This document shows, piece by piece, positions 35,214 through 44,014 of a DNA stretch of 64,000 nt. The stretch spans positions 162,576 through 226,575 of the forward strand of contig NZ_BSNS01000012.1 in the NCBI RefSeq assembly GCF_030160115.1, given 5' to 3'. The stretch comes from Devosia nitrariae (GTDB lineage: Bacteria; Pseudomonadota; Alphaproteobacteria; Rhizobiales; Devosiaceae). Position 1 is the first letter of the stretch, and the number at the start of each line of letters is the position of its first letter. A model generated the notes under the pieces. It worked only from the letters and a program-made list of their open reading frames with translations. It was not told where the DNA came from and made no database searches. A program made the translations under genes and the position numbers.

Positions 35214-36095
35214 CTATTTCAATCCGGCCGCGGCCCGGGCGGAGAGGTAGATCGCGGTCCAGTCCTCACGACCGCGGCCGTCGGTCCGCGCCAGATCGTA
35301 TGCCTTCAGCGCCGCCTGGCCAGTGCTGAGATCGATATCGAGATCCCTGCCCAGTTCCATGGCAAGACCCATGTCCTTGTGGGCGAGATCGATCATGAAG
35401 CCGGGGCCAACGTCACCCTGAAGAACCTTGGCCGGATAGGTGCTGCCGAAATGGCCCTGGCCGGCGACGGTGCCGAGCATCACGGTGCGGGCGAGCTCGG
35501 GGTCGAGCCCCGACTTCTCGGCCAGCACCAGCGCCTCGCTCGAGAGGCTGTTGAGAGCGATGGACATGAAGTTGTTGACCACCTTCATGCGTGAGCCGGC
35601 GCCGCGGCCACCGCAGTGAATGATGGTATCACCCATCAGCGACAGGATGGGCTTGGCCCGCTCGAAGTGCTCGGCCGTGCCGCCGACCATGATGAGCAGC
35701 TTGCCCGCGACTGCGTGGCTTTGTTGGCGGCCGACCGGCGCATCCACCACGGCGACGCCATATTCGGCCATCTTCGCGCCGATACTGTCGGTCTTGGACG
35801 GGGCGATGGTGCTCATGTCGATATACATGGCGTCTGTGGCCATGTGTGCCGCAAAGCCATCTGGACCGAATGCCGCCGCCTCTACATGTTGAGAGTTGGG
35901 CAGCATGGTGATGACGAAATCGGCACCACGGGCAGCATCCGCCGCGCTATTGGCCGCTTCGATGCCAACGGATGCGAGCCGCGTCACCGCCTCCGTATTC
36001 ACGTCGAACGCAACGACCGCACGTCCGCCGCGCGCGATGTTGGCCGCCATGGGCGCGCCCATGGTTCCCACGCCGATGAAAGCTACCCTGCTCAT
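35214..36095 (-). CDS. Beta-hydroxyacid dehydrogenase (GarR/3-hydroxyisobutyrate dehydrogenase family)
   Basis: A 293-residue NAD(P)-dependent dehydrogenase. G-V-G-T-M-G-A-P-M-A-A-N near 7-18 is the dinucleotide and signature region; G-G-R-G-A-G-S-R-M-K-V-V-N-N near 160-173 supplies the catalytic Lys. Substrates in the family include tartronate semialdehyde and 3-hydroxyisobutyrate. The context of a sugar-acid dehydratase and a LacI regulator favours a tartronate-semialdehyde reductase type role. ATG at 36095 (M-S-R-V-A-F-I-G); the extension to 36149 would cross the operator. It is divergent from the dehydratase gene and convergent with lacI, four bases away. Confidence 0.88.
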   Translation of the reverse strand: MSRVAFIGVGTMGAPMAANIARGGRAVVAFDVNTEAVTRLASVGIEAANSAADAARGADFVITMLPNSQHVEAAAFGPDGFAAHMATDAMYIDMSTIAPSKTDSIGAKMAEYGVAVVDAPVGRQQSHAVAGKLLIMVGGTAEHFERAKPILSLMGDTIIHCGGRGAGSRMKVVNNFMSIALNSLSSEALVLAEKSGLDPELARTVMLGTVAGQGHFGSTYPAKVLQGDVGPGFMIDLAHKDMGLAMELGRDLDIDLSTGQAALKAYDLARTDGRGREDWTAIYLSARAAAGLK

Positions 36096-36133
36096 GGTGA
36101 TCCCGACCCGTTGCATATGTACCGTTTGAGGAT

Positions 36134-36150
36134 ATGATAGCGCTAACATA
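36134..36150. promoter_or_regulatory. LacI-type operator, copy 2
   Basis: The same 17 bases as copy 1 (ATGATAGCGCTAACATA), in the 76-base gap between the divergent dehydrogenase (start 36095) and dehydratase (start 36172) genes. Both should belong to the LacI regulon. Confidence 0.75.
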
Positions 36151-36171
36151 TGTCAAGTAGATGAGTGGAAA

Positions 36172-37305
36172 ATGTCTCATGATCTCTCGGTGGACCTGAT
36201 CGGCATCACGCCAATGGTTTTCCGCGCGCCGATCGAGATCCCGGTGCAAACCTCCTTCGGCATCATGCGGGACCGGCCCATGCTGCTCATTCGGGTCGAA
36301 GATCGCAGCGGCTCCCATGGCTGGGGCGAGGTCTGGTGCAATTTCCCCGCCGTCGGCGCCGAACATCGTGCGCGGCTGATCACCAGCGTATTTGCCCCGC
36401 TCATGACCGAGCGTAGCTACGAGACGCCGCAACTGGCCTTTGGCTCGCTCGAGAAGGCCCTTGCGACCCTTTCGATCCAAAGTGGTGAGGCGGGTCCCCT
36501 CGCCCAGTGCCTTGCCGGTATCGACATCGCCATCTGGGACATGGTGGCCCGTCGCAATGGGGTTTCGATTGCCGCCGTGCTGGGCGGTGAAACGCCCGAT
36601 GCCGTCCCGTGCTATGCGAGCGGCATCAACCCCAACGACGCCCGCCAGACCGTTGCGCGCGCCCGGGACGAAGGATTTTCCGCCTTTAAACTCAAGGTTG
36701 GTTTTGGTGAAGCCACCGACATCGGCAATCTCGATGCGATATGCGCGGACATGTCGACGAGCGAAATCCTGATGACCGATGCCAACCAGGGTTGGAGCCT
36801 GACCGAAGCACTCGCCATGCTGGAGGTCCTCGCCCGCTATGATCTCACTTGGCTCGAGGAGCCCATCGCCGCCGATTCCAGCCTCGACGACTGGGGCAGG
36901 CTTCGTTCAGCCTCGGAGATTCCGCTGGCGGCCGGCGAAAACATCCGCGGCTTGAGGGAGTTCGAAGCGGTCCTTTCTGCCGGGCACCTGCGAGTGGTTC
37001 AGCCCGACATTGCCAAATGGGGCGGCTTCTCGTGCGGCCTGCCGGTGGTCCAGCGCATTCTCGCAACCGGACACCGTTACTGCCCGCACTGGCTGGGTGG
37101 GGGCATCGGGCTGATCGCGTCCGCGCACCTGCTTGCAAGCTCAGGCAGCGATGGAGCGCTGGAGGTGGATATAAACGTCAACCCGCTGCGCCCTGCCCTG
37201 TTGCCCGGGCCGGACTTCGAACGTGGCATGATGAGGCTCCCAAAAGGCGTAGGGCTTGGGGTCGAGCCTGACATTGGCGCGCTGGCCCCATTCGGGGTTG
37301 TCTAG
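36172..37305 (+). CDS. Enolase-superfamily sugar-acid dehydratase/racemase (MR subgroup)
   Basis: A 377-residue mandelate racemase/muconate lactonizing family protein. Active-site features: K-L-K (A-F-K-L-K-V near 176-181), metal ligands in M-T-D-A-N-Q-G near 201-207, W-L-E-E-P-I near 226-231 and A-G-E-N near 252-255. Asp in Q-P-D-I-A-K and His in C-P-H-W near 305-308 make the Asp-His dyad of the MR subgroup. Related enzymes dehydrate sugar acids to 2-keto-3-deoxy acids. The exact substrate cannot be told; regulation by LacI and the ALDH/GarR-type neighbours suggest a hexarate or hexonate. Confidence 0.88.
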   Translation: MSHDLSVDLIGITPMVFRAPIEIPVQTSFGIMRDRPMLLIRVEDRSGSHGWGEVWCNFPAVGAEHRARLITSVFAPLMTERSYETPQLAFGSLEKALATLSIQSGEAGPLAQCLAGIDIAIWDMVARRNGVSIAAVLGGETPDAVPCYASGINPNDARQTVARARDEGFSAFKLKVGFGEATDIGNLDAICADMSTSEILMTDANQGWSLTEALAMLEVLARYDLTWLEEPIAADSSLDDWGRLRSASEIPLAAGENIRGLREFEAVLSAGHLRVVQPDIAKWGGFSCGLPVVQRILATGHRYCPHWLGGGIGLIASAHLLASSGSDGALEVDINVNPLRPALLPGPDFERGMMRLPKGVGLGVEPDIGALAPFGVV

Positions 37306-37369
37306 CCACCACTTTTGGCCGCAGTCTAGCCGGCAAGCCAATGCACAGCCCTGAAATGCCCGATCACCA

Positions 37370-38053
37370 ATGACCTTGCGTATCCTTGTCATCGATACCG
37401 ATGCTGAATTCACCAGCGCGATTTACGACCACTTCGAGCACAATGGCGATATCGTCGACGTCACCGAGAGGGCGGACGAAGCCAAACTGAAGATCAGCGA
37501 ACTGCCACCTGACCTGGTGGTGCTCGCCTGGCGCCTGGCCGATGCTTCGGGCATTGAACTGTGCCGGCAATTGCGCCTGCGCCGTGATTCCGCACAACTG
37601 CCGATTATCATGTTGACCGAGCGAACCGACGAGGCCGCGCGAGTGCGTTGCCTGGAAACCGGAGCGGACGATGTGCTGACCAAGCCGGTCTCCACTTCCG
37701 AACTTCTGGCCCATGTCAATGCTGTGGTCCGGCGTCACAGGCCGCATCTGATTGTGGAAGCCTTGCGGCTAGGTGGCATCGAGCTCAATCGCTTCACCCA
37801 CCGCGTCCAGTATATGGGGCGGGAACTCAAGATGTCGCCGGTCGAATTCCGCCTGCTGATGAAGCTGATGGAGAATTCCGGACGCATCATGCCGCGCGCA
37901 TTGCTGCTCGACCAGGTCTGGGGCTCGGACGTCTACATCAACGAACGGACCGTGGACGTTCACATCGCCCGCCTGCGCAGCTGCCTGCGAGGAACAACAG
38001 CAGACAATGCGATCCAGACCGTGCGCGGCCTGGGCTATTCATTCGTCGCTTAG
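37370..38053 (+). CDS. Orphan OmpR/PhoB-type response regulator lacking the phosphoacceptor Asp
   Basis: A 227-residue protein. The receiver domain (about 1-118) keeps acidic residues near 9-11 (V-I-D-T-D), Thr in M-L-T-E-R and Lys in L-T-K-P. The conserved phosphorylation Asp is Ala53, in V-V-L-A-W-R-L-A-D (codon GCC), and the usual following L-P is L-A. The winged-helix output domain (about 130-225) is complete: V-E-F-R-L-L-M-K-L-M, then V-D-V-H-I-A-R-L-R and the V-R-G-L-G-Y-S-F end. No histidine kinase is adjacent. It probably acts without phosphorylation. It lies 64 bases after the dehydratase gene and may be cotranscribed with it. Confidence 0.92.
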   Translation: MTLRILVIDTDAEFTSAIYDHFEHNGDIVDVTERADEAKLKISELPPDLVVLAWRLADASGIELCRQLRLRRDSAQLPIIMLTERTDEAARVRCLETGADDVLTKPVSTSELLAHVNAVVRRHRPHLIVEALRLGGIELNRFTHRVQYMGRELKMSPVEFRLLMKLMENSGRIMPRALLLDQVWGSDVYINERTVDVHIARLRSCLRGTTADNAIQTVRGLGYSFVA

Positions 38054-38150
38054 GCAGTGACGGGTGCAGTACTGCGACTGACGTTTCCCCGACCGAGAGT
38101 GGCCATTGAGGGTACACCTGGCGCTGCATTAAACCCCGCGGGACGTGCGA

Positions 38151-38993
38151 TCAGAGCCGTCTGGGATCTACATTGCCATGCTTCCAGCCGAGCATCCGCT
38201 CTGCCTTGCTGGAGTCGAAAAAGCTGCGGTGCGCGTTCCACCCGTCCTCGAGCGGCACCTCCGGAAGGTGCTGCGCGGCGAGTTCTCGGCTGGGTGTATC
38301 CGACGTCGTATCCGGCGCAACGATATAAAAGACCTCATGCCCGGTGAATGGCGCCTGCAGACTTAATAGACAGGCATCCGCGGCCGCATCTCGCCGTGTG
38401 TACGCCCAGAGGTGCTTGGTTGCGTCCGAATGCGGCCCCAGGTAGCGCAGGGCGATCGACTTGTCGTCGCATACGAAGTGAAACCGCATGCTGGCGATCA
38501 CCATGTCGGGATATCGCCGCACGAACGAATCGGCCTGCTGCTCGCAAATCCACTTGGAAAGACTGTAGGGATCCTCGCTGTAGTTCGGATGCTTCTCGTC
38601 TATAGGAAAGTAGTCATAGCGGGGCTTGCGGCTGTACGAATGGCCTATGGCATTGACACTCGAGGCCTGGCATATCCGCTTGATGCCGTTCTCCGCCGCC
38701 GCCTGGAGGATATTATAGCTCCCGACCACATTGTTGTTGTGCACCACGTGGTCGGGGTGCCGACCCGGTGAGGGAATTGCCGCCATGTGGATGACGGCAT
38801 CGCAGCCGGCCAGTGCATCGACGAGGGTTTCATAGTTCTCCATGCCGGCAAGGATGAAGCGCCGCTTGTCGTTGGCGGCAACGTCCGGGTGTTCCGCCCG
38901 GTCAATGCCGACAATACCGTGGCCGCGCCGTTCGGCTTCCGCCACAATGGCGCGGCCGATACCGCCGCTGGCTCCGGTGACTGCGATTTTCAT
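38151..38993 (-). CDS. NAD-dependent epimerase/dehydratase, uronate dehydrogenase-like
   Basis: A 280-residue extended SDR. T-G-A-S-G-G-I-G near 6-13 binds NAD, S-S-V near 113-115 and Y-S-L-S-K near 144-148 provide the catalytic Ser/Tyr/Lys. The compact size, the M-A-A-I-P-S-P near 71-77 and the N-N-N-V-V-G-S-Y-N near 88-96 fit the uronate dehydrogenase (Udh)-like group, which oxidises hexuronates to aldarolactones. UDP-sugar epimerases are longer. It is the last gene of the 45799-38151 operon, 11 bases after uxuA. Convergent with the response regulator. Confidence 0.8.
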   Translation of the reverse strand: MKIAVTGASGGIGRAIVAEAERRGHGIVGIDRAEHPDVAANDKRRFILAGMENYETLVDALAGCDAVIHMAAIPSPGRHPDHVVHNNNVVGSYNILQAAAENGIKRICQASSVNAIGHSYSRKPRYDYFPIDEKHPNYSEDPYSLSKWICEQQADSFVRRYPDMVIASMRFHFVCDDKSIALRYLGPHSDATKHLWAYTRRDAAADACLLSLQAPFTGHEVFYIVAPDTTSDTPSRELAAQHLPEVPLEDGWNAHRSFFDSSKAERMLGWKHGNVDPRRL

Positions 38994-39003
38994 GGGTGAT
39001 GAC

Positions 39004-39966
39004 CTATTGAGCGTAGACGGCCTCGCGCAGGCCTCGAATGTAGCCGATGGCATAGAGCCGCCCGAAGGCGGAGTAGCCGGCATTGTCGTTGCTATCGCCT
39101 TCGACCGTCGGCACGTGATCGGGACGCAGCACCCCATCGAAACCGATGTCGCGGTAGGCGCGCATGCAGGCCAGCATGTCGGTCTTGCCGGCGTCATGCC
39201 AGGTTTCCTCGAATCGTTCCGAAACGCCGCGCACGTCCCGGAAGTGGACGAAGGAAATCTTGTCGCCGAACTGGCGGATGACCCGCGGCAGTTCGTCGGT
39301 CATCAAGGTGAAGTTGCCCTGGCACATGGTGATGGTGTTCATCGGGCTGGGCACTAGGTCCAGGAGGCGCTCGAAGTTCTTGACCGTGCGCATGATCCGA
39401 CTGACGCCCCGTATAGGCGTGATCGGCGGGTCGTCGGGGTGCATGGAGAGCTTCACTCCAGCTTTCTCCGCCACAGGCAGCACGCGGCGGAGGAAGTAGT
39501 CGAGGTTGCTCCAGAGCTCATCTTCGCTGATCGGCGGATTGCTGGTGAGATCTTCCGGCACGTCGTCGATATTAAAGCTGGTGACCACCGAACCGCCTCG
39601 TGAAGGGGTCGCCATATTGGTGCGCACCCAGTTGAAGTCGGTCATCCACTCATAGCACCAGACGGGGATGCCGAGCCTGCCCATGCTTTCGATGAGCGTG
39701 CAGACGACATCAATCTCCTCGTCGCGCCCCTCCAGGCCCCGTTTGGCTCTGTTGAGCGGCGGTCGCGCTTCAATGACGCGCAGGTCGAACCCGGCCTCCT
39801 CGTAACCCAGCTTCATGCGCGTGAGCGGCGACAGATCGCCCACCTTTTCGCCGGGCCGAAGCGTGTCGAAGGGCAGGCCACCCACGGCCAGGTTGACGCC
39901 TGCTTGCAGCGCAAGCTTCCATACCGGCGATGGCGTCGGGCTGATGAATTCGGCAATCTCAAGCAT
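39004..39966 (-). CDS. uxuA: D-mannonate dehydratase (UxuA family)
   Basis: A 320-residue UxuA-type TIM-barrel enzyme that dehydrates D-mannonate to 2-keto-3-deoxygluconate. Family active-site motifs: S-M-H-P-D-D-P-P near 178-185, T-M-C-Q-G-N near 220-225, F-V-H-F-R-D-V near 248-254 and R-P-D-H-V-P near 289-294, giving the His, Cys, His and Asp metal/catalytic set. ATG at 39966 (M-L-E-I-A-E-F), 8 bases after the ATPase stop; the longer frame to 40161 lies inside that gene. It is slightly shorter than E. coli UxuA (about 394). Part of the ABC-transporter operon. Confidence 0.87.
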   Translation of the reverse strand: MLEIAEFISPTPSPVWKLALQAGVNLAVGGLPFDTLRPGEKVGDLSPLTRMKLGYEEAGFDLRVIEARPPLNRAKRGLEGRDEEIDVVCTLIESMGRLGIPVWCYEWMTDFNWVRTNMATPSRGGSVVTSFNIDDVPEDLTSNPPISEDELWSNLDYFLRRVLPVAEKAGVKLSMHPDDPPITPIRGVSRIMRTVKNFERLLDLVPSPMNTITMCQGNFTLMTDELPRVIRQFGDKISFVHFRDVRGVSERFEETWHDAGKTDMLACMRAYRDIGFDGVLRPDHVPTVEGDSNDNAGYSAFGRLYAIGYIRGLREAVYAQ

Positions 39967-39973
39967 CGTGTTC

Positions 39974-40984
39974 TCAGGCCGGTAGAAGTTCGGAGAGTCG
40001 CTCGGCGACCAGCTCGGGCTGCTTGTCATAGAGGTAGCAGGCTGCCACCTGGGAAGCAGTGATCTGGTAGAGAGGCGGGCGGGCCTTGCAGATATCCATC
40101 GCCTTGGGACAGCGCGACATGAACGGACAGGCATCCGAGCTGCCGGTACTTCCGCTTTCACGCGCGATGATCGGATGCTCGCCCCAACGCTGATCGAGAT
40201 TGGGCCAGGGAATGGAGTCGACCAGGAGCTGCGTATAAGGGTGCTGCGGGGATTTGATCACCGCATCGACATCGCCTGCTTCCATCACGCTGCCGCGGTA
40301 GAGGACGATGATGGATTTGGCGATATGGTACGCCGTCGTAAGGTCGTGCGTGATGTAGATGATCGAGACACCATAGTCCCGCTGCAGGTTTCGCAACGTC
40401 TCCAAGATGTTGGCGCGGAGCGACGCGTCCACCATCGAAACCGGCTCGTCGGCGATGAGGAGCCGTGGCCGCAGCAGCAATGCCCGGGCGACATTGATGC
40501 GCTGACGCTGCCCGCCCGAAAGCTGGTGCGGAAAACGGCCCAGCACGTCTTCCGGGCGCAGGCCGACGGCGGTCAATGCCTCTTCCATGAGGCTGCGCGC
40601 TTGCACCTTCGAGCGGGCCAGCTTGAACTGGCGGATCGGGACCGTCAGCAGATGATCGACGGTGTAGAAGGGGTTGAAGACCGCGAAAGGGTCCTGGAAC
40701 ACCGCCTGCACCTCGCGCCGATAGGCAAGACGCTCGGCACCCGTAAGGCTCGTGATGTTGCGGCCTTTGTAGAGGATCTCGCCCATGGTCGGGTCGATGA
40801 ACCCCAGCAAGAGCATCGCCAGCGTTGTCTTGCCGCTGCCACTCTCTCCCGCAACCGTCAGTATGGTCGGCTCATCGTCCTTGAGGGTGAGCGACATATC
40901 CCGCAGGGCAACGGTGGGATGCGCGTGGGTCAGGCCGCGGGTATAGATCTTGGAGACGTTGCGAAGCTCAAGCAGGTTGGCCAT
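39974..40984 (-). CDS. Oligopeptide-type ABC transporter ATPase (OppF-like)
   Basis: A 336-residue ATPase: Walker A G-E-S-G-S-G-K-T-T near 46-54, signature L-S-G-G-Q-R-Q-R near 159-166, Walker B L-L-I-A-D-E-P-V-S near 179-187, C-terminal C-P-F-M-S-R-C variant of the oligopeptide-class motif. ATG at 40984 follows GGAGG and overlaps the preceding ATPase by 17 bases. Partner of the 40968-42020 ATPase in uptake of an acidic sugar or oligosaccharide, judging from operon partners. Confidence 0.93.
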   Translation of the reverse strand: MANLLELRNVSKIYTRGLTHAHPTVALRDMSLTLKDDEPTILTVAGESGSGKTTLAMLLLGFIDPTMGEILYKGRNITSLTGAERLAYRREVQAVFQDPFAVFNPFYTVDHLLTVPIRQFKLARSKVQARSLMEEALTAVGLRPEDVLGRFPHQLSGGQRQRINVARALLLRPRLLIADEPVSMVDASLRANILETLRNLQRDYGVSIIYITHDLTTAYHIAKSIIVLYRGSVMEAGDVDAVIKSPQHPYTQLLVDSIPWPNLDQRWGEHPIIARESGSTGSSDACPFMSRCPKAMDICKARPPLYQITASQVAACYLYDKQPELVAERLSELLPA

Positions 40985-42020
40985 GGGGGGCCTCCGCATC
41001 GAAGAGATGGCAGGCGACGCGACGCCCATGCTCCAGCGTCAGCACCTCGGGGCGGTCGGATGTGCAGGCGGGCATGGCGTAAGGACACCTGGGGTGGAAG
41101 GCACAGCCGCCTGGCAGCTGCAACAGCGATGGCGCGAGGCCGGGAATACCCCGAAAAACACCTTTGTTGTCGAGATTGGGAAGGCTCGAGATCAACGCTC
41201 GCGCATAGGGGTGCTTCGGATCGGTGAACATCTCGCGCACGCTCGAGACTTCCACCAGCCGGCCCGCATACATCACCGCCACCTTATCGACGAACTGGGC
41301 CATCAGTCCCATGTCATGGCCGATGAGGATCACGGCGGCATTGATCTGGTCCTGCACCCGATCGATGGTCTCCATGACCTGGCGCTGGGTGACCACGTCC
41401 AGCGCGCTGGTCGGCTCGTCGGCAATGATGACCTGCGGCTCGAGCAGGATGCCAATGGCAATGCAGACGCGCTGCTTCATGCCGCCTGACAATTCATGGG
41501 CGTACATGTGGAAGACCCCGGGATCGAGATCGACGGAGCGCAGGGCGTGCACGCATCGGTCGTTGATGGCCTTGCGCGATTCCTGCGGCATGTGCGCCTT
41601 TATCGCATCGACCATCTGCGCCCCGATCCGGATCACCGGGTTGAGCGAATTCATCGCACCTTGCGGGATATAGGCGACCTTGTTGAGGCGTGCGCGGCGC
41701 ATGCCGTCTTCGCTGAGGCTCATCAACTCGGTGTCGCCGACGAACACCTGGCCGCCTTCGATCCGGCCCGGTGGCTTGATCATGCGCATCATTGCAAGGG
41801 CCAGGGTACTCTTGCCCGATCCGGATTCCCCCACCATGCCGAGCTTCTGCCCGGCTTCGAGGGTGAAGCTCACGTCATCGAGCGCCTTGGCGCGTCCGAG
41901 GTCGGTGTAATAGGTCACCTCGAGTTTGCTGACCTGCAACACCGGTCCGGGGTCGGCCGCGGCTTGTGCCCGGTTATCGCGCCGGATCGCAGCGGTGCCA
42001 TTGACTGAAAAGAAGGTCAT
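40968..42020 (-). CDS. Oligopeptide-type ABC transporter ATPase (OppD-like)
   Basis: A 350-residue ATPase: Walker A G-E-S-G-S-G-K-S-T near 62-70, signature L-S-G-G-M-K-Q-R near 178-185, Walker B V-I-I-A-D-E-P-T-S near 198-206, and C-A-F-H-P-R-C-P-Y near the end. About 28 extra N-terminal residues precede the core. It starts 4 bases after the permease stop and overlaps the next ATPase. Confidence 0.93.
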   Translation of the reverse strand: MTFFSVNGTAAIRRDNRAQAAADPGPVLQVSKLEVTYYTDLGRAKALDDVSFTLEAGQKLGMVGESGSGKSTLALAMMRMIKPPGRIEGGQVFVGDTELMSLSEDGMRRARLNKVAYIPQGAMNSLNPVIRIGAQMVDAIKAHMPQESRKAINDRCVHALRSVDLDPGVFHMYAHELSGGMKQRVCIAIGILLEPQVIIADEPTSALDVVTQRQVMETIDRVQDQINAAVILIGHDMGLMAQFVDKVAVMYAGRLVEVSSVREMFTDPKHPYARALISSLPNLDNKGVFRGIPGLAPSLLQLPGGCAFHPRCPYAMPACTSDRPEVLTLEHGRRVACHLFDAEAPHGQPA

Positions 42021-42024
42021 CGAA

Positions 42025-42936
42025 CTATTCCGTCTTTCGCACGCGGGGGTTGGCCAACTCGTCGAGACCCATGTTCACCAGTGCCAGAGCGCCCAGGATC
42101 AGGATCATCGCGAAGGCGGGCTCCAGCGGCCACCACCACCAGCCATTAAAGAATGCCCCTTGGCTCTGAGCTGCCCAGATGATGTTGCCCAGGAGTGGTT
42201 CGCGCAGCGGCCCGAGACCAAGCACCGCCAGATAGAACGAGGCGAACACGGCGCCGAACACCTGCCCGACGAAAGCGGCGGCGATGAACGGAAGAAGGTT
42301 GGGCAGGATCTCCTTGAAGATGATCCCCATGTCCGACACGCCCGAGAGCTTGGCGACGGCCACGAACTGCCGCTCCTTCATGGTCAGCACCTGGGCACGG
42401 ATCACCAACGTCGGCCCCATCCAGGCCAGCATGGCAACGATCATGGCCATGGTGACAATGGTGACGTCGCGCTTGTCGAGCGAGCCAGCCACCACCACCT
42501 GGATCAGCAACACCGGGATGGGCGTCAGGATCTGGCAAATCGTGCGGATGCCGGCGTCGATCCAGCCGCCGAAATAGGCGGCAATGAACCCGAGCACCAC
42601 CCCGACCAGGGTGCCGATCCCGCCGGCAAGCACGCCGATGAACGCGGTCTGCCAGGTTCCGACCACCATTGCAGCCAAGAGGTCGCGGCCAAAGAAATCG
42701 GTGCCGAAGGGGTATTTCAGGCTCGGCGGTTGCTTGAGCGCGGCCGAGAGCGGGTAGGCCTTCTTCGGGTCGATGACCAGAAGGCCGATAATGGTAAAGA
42801 GGGCGAGGACGACAAGGATGGCCAAGCCGATGGCGAGGCCCTTGTTGCGCCTGATGTAGCGCAAGGTCAGCGTTCGGCGCGACGGCCGGCTGATCGTGCC
42901 GGCAACCGATGTGGGGGTCATGTTGGCGAGCGTCAT
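42025..42936 (-). CDS. ABC transporter permease (OppC/DppC type)
   Basis: A 303-residue permease with an N-terminal helix (about 32-52) and five more. F-G-T-D-F-F-G-R-D-L-L-A near 76-87 is the OppC hallmark; the coupling segment is A-K-L-S-G-V-S-D-M-G-I-I-F-K-E-I-L-P-N near 192-210. It is 9 bases after the OppB-type gene and 4 before the ATPase gene. Confidence 0.92.
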   Translation of the reverse strand: MTLANMTPTSVAGTISRPSRRTLTLRYIRRNKGLAIGLAILVVLALFTIIGLLVIDPKKAYPLSAALKQPPSLKYPFGTDFFGRDLLAAMVVGTWQTAFIGVLAGGIGTLVGVVLGFIAAYFGGWIDAGIRTICQILTPIPVLLIQVVVAGSLDKRDVTIVTMAMIVAMLAWMGPTLVIRAQVLTMKERQFVAVAKLSGVSDMGIIFKEILPNLLPFIAAAFVGQVFGAVFASFYLAVLGLGPLREPLLGNIIWAAQSQGAFFNGWWWWPLEPAFAMILILGALALVNMGLDELANPRVRKTE

Positions 42937-42945
42937 TGCGGTCCC

Positions 42946-43944
42946 CTAGTTGTTGCGGATCCGCGGATCGAGCAGCGGGTAGACGAACTCGAGGAGCGTC
43001 ATGAGCAGCGCGATGGCAATGGTGATGAACAGAACGATTCCGTAGATGACCGGGAAGTCATTGGCGCGGATGGCAAGATTGAGCGCCGTGCCGATGCCCG
43101 GCAGACCAAAGAGCCCTTCGACAATCACCGCCGAGGTCACGACCGTGCCCAGCGCCAGGGCAAGGCCGGTCACCTGCGGTAGAAGGGCGTTGCGCAGGTA
43201 ATAGTCGCGGAAGATGCGCTGGCTGGTCAGTCCCTTGTGCTCGGCGAAGTTCACGTAGTCCTCGCCCTGTATGGTGATGCCCATGCCGCGCATGGAAAGG
43301 ACCCAGCCGCCCACCGAGCCCAGGATCAACGCCAGCGCCGGCAGGATCTGGTGTTCCATGAGATCGAGAAAGAAAGTCCAGGACCAGTTGGGCACTAGGC
43401 CCACCGAATAGGCGCCGCCGAGCGGCAGCCAATTGAGGCGGAACCCGATGAAGAACAACAGGAGGATGCCCATGATGACGGGGGGGACGCCGGTCAGGAG
43501 AATGAACGGCGTTGCGACGGTGCGCATCCAACCCGGCGCCTTGGGCCAGGCAGAGATCGCCCCGAGGACAGTGCCGAGGACGAAGCTGAGCACCGTAGTG
43601 ACCAGCAGCAGGCCTATCGTCCAGGGCAAGGACTGGCCGATCACATCAGTGACCGTCATTGGATAGCGGCTCAGTGAATAGCCGAAATCCATGCGCACGA
43701 TGTTGCCCAGGTACTGCCAGTATTGCTCCAGGAGCGGTTTATCGAGCCCGAACTGCTGCTGCATGGACGCGATGAGCTTTTCGATGTCGCCCGGCGAGAA
43801 GCCGCCGGTACGTGCCAGTTCCCCAAATCGCTCGCGAATAGCGTTACGCGGTGAAAGGCGTGGAATGAAGAAGACGATAGTCGAGGCGGCCCACACAACC
43901 AGGACGAAGAATAACAGGCGTCTCGCGACGATCCGAATGCTCAC
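42946..43944 (-). CDS. ABC transporter permease (OppB/DppB type)
   Basis: A 332-residue permease. The first helix follows S-I-R-I-V-A-R-R-L-L-F-F; F-I-P-R-L-S-P-R-N-A-I near 25-35 replaces the usual G-D-P segment, as seen in sugar-oligomer members of this class. The coupling helix is in F-A-E-H-K-G-L-T-S-Q-R-I-F-R-D-Y-Y-L-R-N-A. The frame is open to 43983, but the GTG at 43944 (M-S-I-R-I-V) with GGGA upstream and the typical N-terminus is preferred. It follows the binding-protein gene after an imperfect GC hairpin near 43974-44000. Confidence 0.88.
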   Translation of the reverse strand: MSIRIVARRLLFFVLVVWAASTIVFFIPRLSPRNAIRERFGELARTGGFSPGDIEKLIASMQQQFGLDKPLLEQYWQYLGNIVRMDFGYSLSRYPMTVTDVIGQSLPWTIGLLLVTTVLSFVLGTVLGAISAWPKAPGWMRTVATPFILLTGVPPVIMGILLLFFIGFRLNWLPLGGAYSVGLVPNWSWTFFLDLMEHQILPALALILGSVGGWVLSMRGMGITIQGEDYVNFAEHKGLTSQRIFRDYYLRNALLPQVTGLALALGTVVTSAVIVEGLFGLPGIGTALNLAIRANDFPVIYGIVLFITIAIALLMTLLEFVYPLLDPRIRNN

Positions 43945-44014
43945 TGGACTATTCCCGATGCACTTGATGGATGGGGCGCGCACCTAAAGCGCGCACCCCG
44001 GGAGGATCGGAAGA

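Noticed and set aside
41926..43182. 418-codon plus-strand frame
   Set aside because: Antisense to ABC permease genes, with a His/Asp/Glu/Arg-rich composition typical of shadow frames.
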